Positions 12,681 to 25,380 of a stretch of DNA of 64,000 nucleotides are shown in pieces. The translations under genes and the position numbers were made by a program. The notes under the pieces are model-generated. The model ran no database searches. It worked only from the letters and a program-made list of their open reading frames with translations, and was not told the origin of the DNA. This DNA comes from Sycobia sp. Sy_11 (Eukaryota > Arthropoda > Insecta > Hymenoptera > Epichrysomallidae): NCBI GenBank assembly GCA_018907035.1, contig JACCIC010000187.1, forward strand, positions 186,001-250,000, written 5' to 3'. Position 1 is the stretch's first letter. Every line of letters begins with the position of its first letter.

Positions 12681-12750
12681 AGTTCATCGTAGCACTGCGA
12701 ACGCCGTGAAGAGTACTCTTAAATCGAGTTCACAAGTAACTTTTCTTAGT

Positions 12751-12925
12751 ATTTATTTATCCCGAAGTCCTGCCGTCTAATTTGCGGAGTTTCCACTCCT
12801 TCTCTCTACCCTCTATAGGTGGAGCCAAGCGACCGCTTCAAAGCACAATGGAGGGTAAAGAGGAGTGAAAACTCTGCTCTAAAATTGCGCCGAATGAAAT
12901 GGCAGGACTTCGGGATAGAATTAGC
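12751..12925. repeat. Compact palindrome about 0.8 kb upstream of the Cdk1 start
   Basis: Arms 12751-12815 and 12845-12922 are inverted copies, with a perfect TATCCCGAAGTCCTGCC block and a second match between GGAGTTTCCACTCC and its inverted counterpart. The loop is only about 30 bases. GC content is higher than the surroundings. It could be a small MITE, or structured DNA near the Cdk1 promoter. Confidence 0.55.
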
Positions 12926-13685
12926 CGTAAGACGGCGACATCCTGTGAGATTGTTTGTTCAAATGCAGGTATTTGAAGAAAAGAGAGTGGGAGTATGCAG
13001 TGAGCGTGGAAAGAGGGGAACGTTAAATCTCTGTTCCCCGACCTCTGCTTCTTTTCTTCCCCATACTCGCTTTGGCTTTTGCTTTCTCTTTCTGTTGAAC
13101 GCAGAAACATGAGAGATTTCCAAGACAGCGACACCTACCGGATAAATCTAAACTACCATCTCTGGCTAATTTTTGATAAACTTTTCCCATATAAAGCGAG
13201 CAAAGTATCCACTGCTTCTCTACCTTCCATACAAAGCACCACCACGGACTCACTGAGTACACGGGAGTTACGTATCTTCCCTTTCATCTATTCCAAGTTA
13301 CAGCAGAAGCTAGAGAGCCGGTTAGAACCTATCAAAGAAGAGCTACTGAGTAAACTTGTACGGGATTCGCTGGTTGTAATAGGTTATAAACACGCGGGAA
13401 GGGATATTCACAGCTATTGGCCCAGGTGTTGTGCCGTCTCTTTTTTTTCGCTGTCCTCGGCGTTTTAATGCGATTTTTACAATATGGCGTCTTAGCTTTT
13501 GAATATTCAACCGTTTGCAAACTGTAGCTGGTTGCTTATGCTTGCCGCAGTTTCCATCTTGTTCTTTGTTTTATCATATTCGCATTATTATTGTAGGACT
13601 CATCTTCTAATGGGAAGTGTATAGATAAGATAAATAAACAATTTTTTTATTGAGTTTATGATTTAATCGTTGACAGTAAATAATA
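12926..13685 (+). promoter_or_regulatory. Probable Cdk1 upstream region and 5' UTR
   Basis: This 760-base stretch directly precedes the Cdk1 start codon and is less AT-rich than the flanks at 12780-13450. Open frames here (such as 13079-13468) have no recognised motif. I infer that it holds the Cdk1 promoter and 5' UTR, but no TATA box or defined start site can be fixed from the sequence. Confidence 0.35.
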
Positions 13686-15672
13686 ATGGAAAATTTTATT
13701 AGAATCGAAAAAATTGGAGAAGGTACGATTTTTTCATATTCATACACTTAAAGTTTATCCTTGATTTTGCTTCATATTTTTTCTAAACTTTTTTCTAAAG
13801 TATTATTTAATAATAGTCTTTTATTCTGGATGTTTATTAATGTGCTATTCACTATTAATACAAAGGTACTTATGGAGTTGTATATAAGGGCAAACATAAA
13901 AAAACTGGTGAGATTGTTGCTATGAAAAAAATCCGTTTAGAAAGTGAAGATGAGGGGGTTCCATCGACAGCTATTAGAGAAATATCATTGCTAAAAGAAT
14001 TAAAACATCCTAATATTGTGTGTCTTATGGATGTTTTGATGGAGGAATCAAAACTATATCTTATTTTTGAATACCTTACAATGGATCTGAAAAAGTATAT
14101 GGATAGTTTAGGAAATGGAAAACTAATGGAACCATCTTTAGTCAAATCATATTTATATCAGGTACATATATTTACTAGTTATTAATATTTAATATTATTT
14201 TGCTTTATCTTTGTAAATATCTTTTAAATTCTTCGATCAATTAGTCCTAGTTTTGAACTTGTTAACGTATAAATGTATGTTATTATATCAGTACATTTAC
14301 TTTAAACATTTAATAAGCTTCAATGTTGATATAATATTATCACAAAAAACTTTCATTAAATTTTTTGAATTCATAAAATAATTAATTTTTTTTTAACAAA
14401 GTAGACACAAAAATTTATCTAACTGTTAATCACTGCTTGAAGCATCATTCTTAGTATATATAAAAAAAATTATTAGTTATTTACTTGTAAAACATATTAA
14501 AGTAATATATTTATATTTTTGTAATTTTAATAATGATAATTCTATTAATATGAAATTCTTTAAATTCTGAATTTGTTCAATTTACATAGATTTATATATA
14601 TATATAAAAGAAATTTATATCATAATAATGGTTTCTAGATAACACAAGCTGTTCTGTATTGTCATCAACGTAGGATTCTTCATCGTGATTTAAAACCCCA
14701 AAATCTTTTAACAGATAGAAAAGGTGTAATCAAAGTAGCAGATTTTGGTTTAGGGAGAGCATTTGGAATCCCAGTGCGTGTCTATACACACGAAGTTGTA
14801 ACTTTATGGTATAGAGCACCTGAAATTCTTCTAGGTACAAATAGATATACTTGTAGTATTGATGTATGGAGTGTTGGATGCATTTTTGCTGAAATGGCCA
14901 CAAAGAAACCGTTGTTTCAAGGAGATAGTGAAATTGATCAACTTTTTAGAATATTTCGGTAATGTTTTTAAATAATAAAAATTCAAATAATACTTTAAAA
15001 TTAAATCAAATAATGTTTTATAAAAAAATTTGAATTAATTTAAAAATACTTTTAATTTTACTTGGGCATATGTCTCCATTTATCAAATAAAATTAGGACA
15101 ATTTTTAAAATATTTTGACTAATGATAGGCTTGATTTTGAATTTGAAAATGATTTTACAGTTATTTGGAAAATAGCTTTACTTTTTCTAAGGAATATTAT
15201 ATTTTGATTTAATAATAAGAATATCAAAAAATAATATATTTGTTGTATAGTTATATTATTTATTTCAAACTTAAAAATATTAATAGTGAAATAAATGGAA
15301 AAAATTAATGAAAACAAATTTGAATAGTTATAGTTAAAGTTATTGTTACCACTGGAGTTGAGTAAATATATATACCTATATATTCAGAAAATAGCAATAA
15401 TTACGTAGAAATAAAAGGTAATTAAAAAAATAAATGATTTTTTGGAGAGAATTTTTAAAAAAATATCCCTCTTCATATTAAATTTAAAATATAAAGAGAA
15501 CTATTAATGTTCTATTCATGATGAAATAAATTTAGAGTGTAATAATGATAGTAATAATAGAATAAATGTAATATTAATATTAATACGTGTATTATTAATG
15601 TAATATTAATAACAAATTAATAAATATTTTTTTTTTTTTATTGGTCTTACAGTCCAATCAATTCAATCCAAA

Positions 15673-15705
<33 letters not shown>

Positions 15706-16977
15706 AAAAATAAAAAAAAAAAATAAAATAAAAATAAAATAAAAATTAAAAATAAAAATTAAATTAATAATTAAATTAAAATTATAATGACAGTCAGACT
15801 GTCCTTGTTTATATTCACCCCCGTAGACTAATCTGAAAATAAAATATTAGCTGAAAAAATTCTTTGTTAGTAAAGTGCAGTCTGACTGTCCGCAACACCC
15901 ACCTTCATCAGGGACCCTGATTAGGAGCCGTAGCGAGCTCGAAACGTTGGACAAGTCTTCAATTAGGTAAGGGTGTTGGGGACAGTCAGACTGCACTTTA
16001 CTAACAAAGAATTTTTTCAGCTAATATTTTATTTTCAGATTAGTCTACGGGGGTGAATGTAAACAAGGACAGTCTGACTGTCATTATAATTTTAATTTAA
16101 TTTTTAATTTAATTTTTATTTTTAATTTTTATTTTATTTTTGGATTGAATTGATTGGACTGTAAGACCAATAAAAAAAAAATTTATTAATTTGTATATGG
16201 GCAGTCGACAAAAGTACAATTCAATTGTTTTAATATTAATAACAATAATAGAATTGTAATAATGCCTATTTTTTTAATAATTGTTCGTCAAAGTTTCTAT
16301 AAATTTCATATGAAAAGCTGAGAAAGTACTGTGGCTCATTGTAGCTTATGATATATTATGCTGAACTTAAATTAACAACAACCAAAAAATTATGTTTTTT
16401 GGAAGGTAGTTGAAATTGAATTTTTTATTTAAAATATCATTCTATATGTACAGCTTTTTATAAAGTTGTTGAATAATTACACCCATTAAGTTATTAATTA
16501 CATTATGAAAGCAATTAGCTAAAAAACATATTTTTACTGTTTTTTATTAATACATATTAGTTATAGAGTCTTAAGACTAACTGTAATTTAACTTTAACTG
16601 TAAGACTGATAAAAATATTTATTGATAATAGTCTTAAATTAATCACGTATAAGTGCTCAATAATAATATTTTCAAAAATATACAAATGCATAGTACATAT
16701 ATTTTAATTTTGATATTTTTTTAAACTTTTCAGTGTGTTAAGAACACCTACGGAAGAAATTTGGCCAGGTGTTACTCAGTTAATAGATTATAAAGCAACG
16801 TTTCCTAATTGGAAAACAAATAATTTGCAGGCACAAGTAGAAAATTTAGATACACAAGGATTAGATTTATTAAAATTAATGTTGATTTACGATCCAGCAA
16901 CAAGAATTACTGCTAGGGATATATTGATGCATCCTTACTTTGATGATTTAGATAAGAGGAAATTACCAGCTGCATAA
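13686..16977 (+). CDS. Cdk1: Cyclin-dependent kinase 1 (cdc2), four exons, 298 aa
   Basis: Coding exons are 13686-13722, 13866-14161, 14639-14958 and 16734-16977, all with GT donors and AG acceptors and phases that join cleanly (897 nt, 298 residues plus stop). It is the mitotic Ser/Thr kinase that acts with cyclins A and B at the G2/M transition. Residue positions match the family exactly: glycine loop GEGTYG (11-16) with the inhibitory Thr14 and Tyr15, ATP-binding Lys33, the PSTAIRE helix at 45-51, HRDLKPQN with catalytic Asp128, DFG at 146-148 and the activating Thr161 in [24 protein letters not shown] carries Gly where vertebrates have Ala, and I recall the same in fly cdc2. Length is typical and there is no disruption. 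Intron 3 (1775 nt) hosts a palindromic mobile element. Confidence 0.97.
15615..16230 (-). mobile_element. Palindromic hammerhead-family element, copy 1 (in Cdk1 intron 3)
   Basis: Two AT-rich arms each contain GACAGTCAGACTGTC-type blocks, a TAAGACCAAT-type end and GTAGACTAATCTGAAAATAAA. The right end extends about 35 bases beyond the left and contains CAGTCGACAAAAG, the asymmetric A-end also seen in copies 2 and 3, so this copy is in the opposite orientation to them. It is flanked by an exact 14-base direct repeat, TAATATTAATAACA, at 15601-15614 and 16231-16244. At 15917-15944 a hammerhead-like core is present but reads CTGATTA in place of CTGATGA, so it is probably inactive. It lies wholly inside an intron and should be removed by splicing. 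Confidence 0.75.
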
Positions 16978-18814
16978 AAATATATTTATGTTAAGTGAAT
17001 ATTCTTTGTCTTTAAGTTTATCAGTTTGAGCCATATATAATTTAAATATTTTAAAAAATAGAAGTAAATTTTTACTTAGTTTCTAGAATAATATTTATAT
17101 TTTTAAACAAAATTTTAATACACTAAACATTTAATTAGTCAATCTTCCGTGATTTTAGCCCAATTTTCAAATTCAATTATAAATATTATACGTGTATTGG
17201 TTAACCAAAGCTTTTCTTTTATTACAACAATCGTCTTTTTAAAACTTTGCAATTATTTTTATTTATTAGTAATATAAATATAATTGTAAAACAAATTAAA
17301 TTTAAATTTAAGCACAATAATATCAAATAAAAAATTTTGAATAGTATTTTATAAGATTTTAATAATATCTGGAATATAATAATAGTTTAATACTATTAAA
17401 TTGTATATATTGAGTTATTTAAATTTAAGTATCATTTATTTTACCTTAAGATTTAAGTAAACTTATAAATAAATCTTACAGTATTCATATTTTGTAAGAA
17501 ACAAAAGTACTACCTTCAGTAATAATTTTAGTCATTTTTAATTTAAACTTTAGACAAACAATATGGAAAATAATCTGATTATAGCAATTCTTAGCAAAAA
17601 TTAAGTGTTAATATTTTCAATATTTTCTCTAAATAATTATTTTTTTATTGGGAATCTGAGAAAAGTAGAACTATTTCTTACTGATATAATTTTAAAATGA
17701 ATTTGGAAAGAAAGTTTATAATCATAATCACTACCTTCTAATAGTAAAAAATATGAAATAATTAATAGAAAAAATGTGAAGAATAAAATCGTATCATGGA
17801 AATTTTATAGAGGAAAGCGCATTTATTGATTTATTCCTTTTTCGTTAGTACATAATCCTAATAAAAAAATGTATACTTTATTATGAGCTTTATTAAGATT
17901 TTTCAAAAATCTATTACTATTATTTTGAGATCAAAATGTAAAATAAATTATGGAAATTGTTAAAATAATAAAAATTTAAGAAATAATAAAATTGGTTATT
18001 TTTATTACAAAATAAAATTTGTAATTAATTTTTAAGCGAACATTGAACGAATGTAAGTACTGTTGGTTTTGACTATTCTAAACATCATACAAAAATATAT
18101 ACATTCATTAAAATAGTTAATACTCGGTTGTTACACAACAATGGATAAAGAGTGATTATTTTCACAAGCAGTGGTATTTATATATCATTTTATAATGTTT
18201 TTGGCTATTAAAAAATCTGTACTTAGATCATGTATCGTTATTTCATTTTATGAAAAATATTAGATATTTGGCTATTCAAATAATTTTGAGTAATATTAAA
18301 TATGATTTTGTTAAATTTTAATCTTATATGACAAAATTGGTTCTATAAAGATCACCTTAGAAAATACATTTTTTATGCTTTATTTGATGAGTTAAAATAT
18401 ATAGTTCTTAAGAAATACTAAGATATTCTAAGACTTTCAAAAGGTTATTTTTTCCATTTGAGCATAAATATCATTGTACAGCTTGAGCGTAAATATTATG
18501 ATAGTATTTAGTGGAAATTCGATTTTGATGGTCAATATCTCGAAAAACCCATAAAAAGAATAGTTTATCACATTCACCTCAGAATACACGAAAATTTCCA
18601 AACAAACATTTTAGATCATATTAAATTATTTTTTTTTTCTATGTATTTTTTAAAAATATAATATAATATCTTTTGAAACAAATCAATTCAAAGACAACAA
18701 TCGACTACTCATAATCACGTTGCTTTGAATAAGAAAAAACTATTTTGTGACTAGCAAACATCTAACTTACAAGTTTAACATCTAACTTCCGGTGTTCGTA
18801 GTGAAAAATATTAG
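16978..18814. other. AT-rich DNA downstream of Cdk1
   Basis: This stretch contains the Cdk1 3' UTR at its left end. AATAAA-like sites are frequent in such AT-rich DNA, so no cleavage site can be chosen. No other gene was seen. Confidence 0.5.
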
Positions 18815-19622
18815 TATATACTGACCAGCGACATATTTTGGCGACCAATTTAGATTCGGACAAAAATTTGAATAATTATTCCTTTAATTATGTTTTAATG
18901 CATTGTGTTCGTTAGCTGAACCATTAATCAGGAGTGAAAACATCAATAAAAAAATGTTTTCAATCATTTATTCCCGACTCATTAAGTTCAGAACAAATTT
19001 TAGACTTCTGCCTGCTTCTGCATTGACGAAAATAAGGCGTCAGCAGCTGCCTCTAAACATTTGAATTATTTTTCAACTGGAAATATATGAATATGGAATA
19101 TATGAAATTAATGTTCATATATTCGATAAAAAAGTTTGATCAAAATTCTGAAAAAATGATATACGTGTATTTTCAGGCGCTGATTCCACATAGCATAAAA
19201 AATTCGCTGAATGAAAAATTTTATTGGAAAAAACTTTATCGTGTATAGAACAATTTTAAATTAATAAAAAAAATTTCAAACAAAAGTTATAGATCTTACT
19301 ATAAAATATAATTTTCATGTTCTATACATTTTTTGTACATAACTAATAATTCCCGACAAAAATTAAATTTTGATTGATTATGAATTTCGATTGATCAATC
19401 TGGCATTGCATTTTTGTCCGGAATTATTATTTCTGTACGAAAAATGTATAGATTTTTAGTAAGATCTACAACTTTAGTATCATACTATTGTATCCTATTT
19501 TTGTATCACATACTGCGTACGATCAGTACCGCTTTAGAGCATACTTAAAGGAATAATTATTCAAATGTTTGGCTGGAAATAGATACGTAATAAAAATATG
19601 TCGCTAATTTCAGTAGTGTATA
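18815..19622. mobile_element. Inverted-repeat (MITE-like) element of about 800 bp flanked by TA
   Basis: The outer ends are inverted copies: TATATACTG...GCGACATATTTT at 18815-18840 matches the inverted sequence at 19590-19622. The block AATTTGAATAATTATTCCTTTAA near 18868-18890 is mirrored at 19550-19572. A second, inner inverted pair lies at about 19285-19365 and 19409-19475. Ends fall at TATA, compatible with a TA target duplication of the Tc1/mariner type. No transposase is encoded. Confidence 0.6.
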
Positions 19623-19902
19623 GTCCAATACTAATTAATAATGTGTAAGTTATAGCTATTCTTCAGGGGTAAAGCGAAAAATATCTCACAAGTTACGAGT
19701 TACGAGGCAAATGATCAACTTCCAACAGTTGTGTGGAGATTTGAAATGTATACTAATTTCTATATGTATATATATTATACCTTTGCTTATACTCATACCA
19801 CTAATTCTTCTATATATTAGGTAAAAAAATGCTAATTTAATTAAAATAAACTATAAAAACATCTAGGATAACTTTATTTTACTAACTTTTATTATTACTT
19901 AA

Positions 19903-20244
19903 TCTTTAAAGTGCCGGGATTTGAGAAATTTCGAAAGCTCCGTTTTTCTATAAAAAAGTGAGCTTAGGCCACGCACAAAAGACTAAACTAAGGCCAGATC
20001 GGAGCATAACGCCCCGGGCGTCATTCCGGCCCGGTACTGTAATGCGCATGGTACTTTTTTTCTTTTTCGTAAAAAACGTTTCGATTCTGCAATCAAACTT
20101 TCTAAATTCAAAATGTCGGATTCAAGATGGCGACCAACTTGAGCTAAAATTGTTTAGTTTCACTGATTATGCTGGAAATCTGAAATACAAAAAGTGAATC
20201 AAAAACGTATGACGCCTGTAGGCGCCATTCTGGCCTTCTAAAGG
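19903..20244. mobile_element. piggyBac-like MITE flanked by TTAA
   Basis: It is flanked on both sides by TTAA (19899-19902 and 20245-20248). The ends are similar inverted repeats, with TCTTTAAAGTGCC on the left and the inverse of CCTTTAGAAGGCC on the right. It is GC-richer than the surroundings and contains CCCCGGGCGTCATTCCGGCC inside and GACGCCTGTAGGCGCC near the right end. TTAA duplication is the signature of the piggyBac superfamily. Only 342 bases and no transposase, so non-autonomous. Confidence 0.55.
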
Positions 20245-20270
20245 TTAACATATTACAATTTTACAATTTT

Positions 20271-20272
20271 TA

Positions 20273-20328
<56 letters not shown>

Positions 20329-20330
20329 TA
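20271..20330. repeat. (TA)n microsatellite
   Basis: About 25 TA units bounded by TATAACTATA and TATAGTTATA, so the whole tract is palindromic. Confidence 0.95.
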
Positions 20331-21500
20331 AAAATATATTATTATATTATTATATACTAATATATTATATATTATTATTAATATTATTCGGACATATGTA
20401 AAATTTTATGGCTAATCTTGAATGAGGTATATATTTTATTAATTAATAATAAGATCGTTAATCATTAATTCGTTTTAATATTGAAAATGTTTTTTCAGAT
20501 TCACATTTACATACTCATATAGTTTTGGCGCCTATTTAGTTTGCACGCTATGTGCGCAATGTATACAATATTTAGAAAAATCTACTATCGGTTTCTTATA
20601 ATCATTCAGGAGTTTTAAAGCACATTAATAAATGGCAAATGCTTTTATTTTGTTAATTTTGAGAAAACATTACTTTTTAATTTTAAGTCATGCTACAAAA
20701 TACTTTATTTATATAAAACTAAATTTTATTCCAGATCATTTAAATAAATTTATATAAGCTTTTTAATGTATATTACTCAAATTGATTATTATTAATCAAT
20801 AATAAATTACATAAAAAATTAAACAATTGCGTTTTATGCGGTCATAAGCCTTATACTACATTTTTGTGATTCGGCTACAGGCTCGTCAATAATTACATTC
20901 AAAAGTTTGCATTTTAAATTTATCTGAACCATGCACGATCGATTTCAATTTTACAATCAACAAACTTTTTGTTTTTTTCTTCTTTTCCCTAAATTAGAAT
21001 ATGCATTATGAACAAATGCACATTATTTGGCTTCTTTTTCTACAGACTTTTAAATTCATTTCTTCAATTCTTCCAAGGAGTATGTCCCAACTGCCGCTTA
21101 AAGATCGTGATAAAAAAATTTACATTCAGATCTAGGAAACGAATAGAATCTATGCGGATTAGCTATACGATTACTCGTAGTCTTAATAGTCAATATTCGA
21201 TGAGTTATATTAAAATATTAGATTTGTCGACTGTGTATAGGTTTAAGCTCGTGTATCTGCATAATTCAATATTCTAATACCTTTAAATGATTTCTTCTCG
21301 CATTTCACCAATGCAAATACATATAATCGATGAAAGAATCTGTAAATATGAACAATCTTAACATATAAGATATAAATTTAATACATAATTAAAATACAAT
21401 TAGGAAATTAACATTAATTAACTCTGTACTATAGTCTTAACTAAACAGTGTTTACATTATAAATAATATTAATGTTTTACAATTTGTACTTAAATTATAT
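20331..21500. other. AT-rich intergenic DNA
   Basis: An open frame at 21008-21277 (+) has no recognised domain. Nothing else was supported. Confidence 0.4.
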
Positions 21501-21501
21501 A

Positions 21502-21862
21502 GTGTTTCTTTTTCTATCATTTATTAAATTATATATTAAATTTTAAAACACTGAATCAAAAATCTAAAAAACAACTTGCGGAATCAAATTGCCCATCTGT
21601 TAAATGTTTTTTAGATGCCAATCTCAAATCATTTTGTTCTAGTGCGTCGGGAGATTTCCGGATTTGCAACAACAATTCAGTGGACACTAATTCCAACAAC
21701 GCTACTTCACGAATATGGACCATTCTCAATCCACCAACAGTACTAAACTTTAATCCTCAAACTACAAATTTCAAACCTATAAATTATATAAGCTCCCAAA
21801 GCACCAGTCCGAGCAACACGCTAATGCTAAAAACTCCAAATACATTATCCCAAGATTTATAA
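21502..21862 (+). CDS. Candidate terminal coding exon, Asn/Ser/Thr-rich, unrecognised
   Basis: A frame stays open for about 120 codons in AT-rich DNA and ends at TAA 21860-21862. From about 21570 it reads as low-charge, Asn/Ser/Thr/Pro-rich protein (LAESNCPSVKCFLDANLK, then ILNPPTVLNFNPQTTNF). The composition suggests a disordered C-terminal tail. No initiating exon or convincing acceptor was located, and no family was recognised. It may be the last exon of an unknown gene, a pseudogene, or chance. Confidence 0.3.
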
Positions 21863-23727
21863 TTTTTATATTTATTTGAGTTTTTTTTTACAAATACAGA
21901 AAACTTCTGACGTGTTAAAATAACATACTCAATGATGTAAACTTAATTCCGAAAACATAAATGTAAATGTGATGTTATCTTTCCTCAGATACATAGGTAA
22001 AGTATACAGGCATTCTTATAGCAATATATGAGCGATATAAAAAATAAAAGATTAACATTGCTATATTATATGCATGTAGATGTGGTAAAAAATAATAATT
22101 ATTATCAGTAATGATGCTTATATAAAACTAAGTAAATTGTTTCAAGAAACAATATTTAAATCTTGATATAAAAATTGCATATCACCAGAAATGCGCTGCT
22201 TCTGATGAAATATATCTATTACTACTAACACAATTTTATTGTTTAATTACCGATGTCGCGTGCGTGCGCGTGCGTGTGCAAGATTGCGGTCACTCTGCGC
22301 ATAGACTAATATTTTTTTTTGGTACAGCTATTTTAAAATTTAAATTTTAATTATTATGTATAAGAGCTTTAAATATTTCGTTGTTATTATTGTCTAATAT
22401 TTATAAGACTATTATTAATATTTGTCATAATTTTGTCTTCAGAAGAAGTCAAAATAATAGATTAATCAAGAAGTTAGCACAAATGTCAATTAAAAACATC
22501 AAAAATTGAAGTAAAAAGTAAAAAAATCATAAAAAATTAACTTAAATTAAAAAATAACAAAAATATTTTTCAAATTTTTAAGTAAAAATCAAACGTGGGC
22601 CTCCTCCAAAAGTTCGTAAACTGAAAATTGAAAACCGCATCAATTGCTTTATTTTACTCTAGGCTGTAGTTGTTTTTAGTAAAAAATTTGATGAATAATT
22701 TTGGCACTGTTGAATTCAAGCTCATTTTTTTGACTGTTAGTTTTTACTTTGTAGAGTTCAACTTTTTTGCCATTCTTTAAATAATAATGTCTTTAGAAAA
22801 AAGTATTTTTAATATATTTTTACCTTTTAGTTCACATTTTTTCAATATTTAAAAATATACGTACAGAATGGCGACAACCAGCCACATTTACATCCAGTCT
22901 TCGGCGACATGCTAAGTTCAAGTTCCCATTTTATAATTGAATTAAAATATTACATTGTCATCTAGGATGGGAGTCTGTACCCATTTTCAGTCGTTCAGAA
23001 TATATGGACGTATGTTAAATTTAATTTTCAAGATTTTTAAAAATCTATTTTTTATTCACATAGTCCTTCCTTCCTATTATTTTTACATAAATATTAAAAA
23101 ATAAGTATCATATTAACCAATATCTATTGGATCAGTATAGATACAGTTACTCGTCGGTTGGCAAATTTTATGTCTTCTCGCTATTTACAAAATATTTTTT
23201 ATAGATTATAAGCATAATATACTTAATGCTTCTAAGCATATATATAATCCTATTTGAAACTAGGATTATTTTAAATTAAATAAATTTGTTGTAATTTTTA
23301 AAAAATTAGAAAATCATCAAAATAAATATTCAAATTATTTTCAACAGTTAATCAATGATTCAATAGATTAAACTATATTATCTTATGCTCGAATACAAAA
23401 AACTTAATAAATATGAATACTCAATAATGTGTACTGTAGCTTAAATTATTATATTTAAATCGTGATTAGTTTAAAAAATTTTATTTTTTTTTGAATTTTA
23501 CAATTAATCATTAAAAAATAATTTAAGAAACAATGATAAAAACTAATAATACAAGAAATATTCTAATACATTCATAGTATTAATAGATATTAATATATGA
23601 GTAAATATTCATATTTATTTCAAACCAATTTGCTAATTTTGAATATATTTTAATGTTGTTGATGGATTACCTGTTCTTATACAATAAATATTATATTCTA
23701 AGCTTGTATATTAGACGTATTTTGGGA
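21863..23727. other. AT-rich intergenic DNA
   Basis: A short GT/GC tract lies near 22258-22275. No gene or clear element was seen. Confidence 0.45.
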
Positions 23728-24655
23728 CACATGGTGTGTCCTAAAAGTTATAAGACTAGGGGTATGAAATTCGTACTATTTTTACCATCTTCATGAAACA
23801 TTGGCCACTAGTTACTGCAACTTTCTTCTATCGCGACACAAAGTTTTAAGTTCATCGGATTACATACAGTTGTTCAGTAGCAGTTTGCGTGAGAGCATCA
23901 CAGTGGTCGCTGTCATTGTTTAAGATGGATAAAAATATCGAATAACGTATTGTAATTAAATGTTGCTTTAAAGTTGGTAAAAGTGCAACGGGAACGAAGA
24001 AAATGTTAAAAGTGACTTATGGTGAATGTGTTATGTTTTGTCCTACTATCTTGTTGGTATAACCTCTTTACAGCAGGTAGAGAAATGGTTGAAGACGACG
24101 GAAGGAACGGCCGGCCATGCACTACGAAGAGTGACAATAACATTGACAAAGTTGCAGCTACGTTAAAGGATAATCGTAACTCCAGTTGCAGATTGATGGA
24201 AGAACTTAATGAAATATAAAAATCCACTGTTCAATTGTATTATAACGAACGACTTAAACAAAAAGATGCGCGCGCGTTTTGTTCCTCTTGCACGATAATG
24301 CAACCAGCATATACCACGGCAATTTTTGGCCAAAAACAAATGGTTCATGTACTCAGTCACCTACCATCCTCGTCCGATTTGAGTCCCCCTGACTACTTTC
24401 TGTCTCGAAAATTCAAAATGGACTTGAAAGGGAACCGTTTTACGTCGGTAGACGAGATATAAAAAACTGTGACAACGAAATTAACAAGTATTCCAAAAGA
24501 GATGATTTTAAAGGGCATAAAGAGACTGGAAAATCATGCCAACTTGTGTATCACTTCTAATGGAGACTATTTTGAATAAAAAGTTTGTTGAAAAAATTTT
24601 ATACATTTGTTGCGTTTTCTGTATCCATTCTCTTAAAAGTTTTGGAACGTACTGT
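23728..24655 (+). mobile_element. Dead, internally deleted mariner element
   Basis: The transposase remnant begins at ATGGATAAAAATATCGAA (about 23925), hits a stop at once, then continues as KVGKSATGTKKMLKVTYGE, and after a frame change as VEDDGRNGRPCTTKSDNN, the mariner N-terminal DNA-binding part. The middle, including the first two catalytic Asp residues, is missing. The C-terminus survives as SDLSPPDYFLSRKFKMDLKG and ends with CITSNGDYFE near 24577. Degenerate terminal inverted repeats are seen at the left (CACATGGTGTGTCCTAAAAG) and right (inverse of CTTTTAAAAG/TTTGGAACG). About 930 bases remain, against 1.3 kb for a full mariner. Confidence 0.8.
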
Positions 24656-25380
24656 GTATGTTATTATTATAGACCTTTTCAATTCAGAAACAAACTTTCC
24701 TAGCATATTCAATCCTTTTTATGTTTACCATATTCCATCCTTTTTAACATTATCAAACTATCGATAGTGTGGGCCATCTTTAATATACATGACATACACG
24801 ACTATATTTCAAAGATATTTCCGTGATCCCACAACTATGTTCTCTTTCTTTATATGATTTGCGCGAAGAAGTTAATTTTGCGAACTGGATTGGAGATATT
24901 CATGTAAGGCAATTCGATATCTTTAATTACAATATTTATATATATGCTTGTATTATTAAAGATCTGGCAAAGACGCAACATAAATAATAAGGTCGTAAGT
25001 CGTATAGTGTTTAGTGTAGTTATTTTATTTTGGCTTTACTTTGAGTTTGATTAAATGCCGTCGAACGACAGTGTTTCAGCATCGCATTAAGCGAAAACTC
25101 TACATCAATTTCAACGATCGGAGCTCACGAGAAATATCTTTTTTTTATCAAATTAAACAATTTTTGAAATATGTAGAAATAGTAATTTTTTCTTCAAATA
25201 AAGAGGATTCCGGGACGAAATGTTTGAACTTTTCTCCAAAAATATATAGTTTGTACCGAAAAATTATATAGAACAAAAAATATGTATTTTAATGAGCTCT
25301 ATGATTTTTGTTTTAATTTTTTTACGATTTTTTTATTTTTTAAGTTCAATAAGTATTAAACTTTTGAGTAAAATAGTGTG
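24656..25380. other. AT-rich DNA
   Basis: No gene was recognised. Short phrases such as TATAGAACAAAAAA recur near 19240, 25270, 39200 and 40070, suggesting an old dispersed repeat. Confidence 0.35.

Noticed and set aside
12819..13468. Overlapping 97- and 129-codon frames before Cdk1
   Set aside because: No recognisable domain, frames exist on both strands, and part lies in a palindrome. Probably chance frames in the less AT-rich upstream region.
21008..21277. 89-codon frame
   Set aside because: No motif, no promoter or splice context, composition close to random AT-rich sequence.
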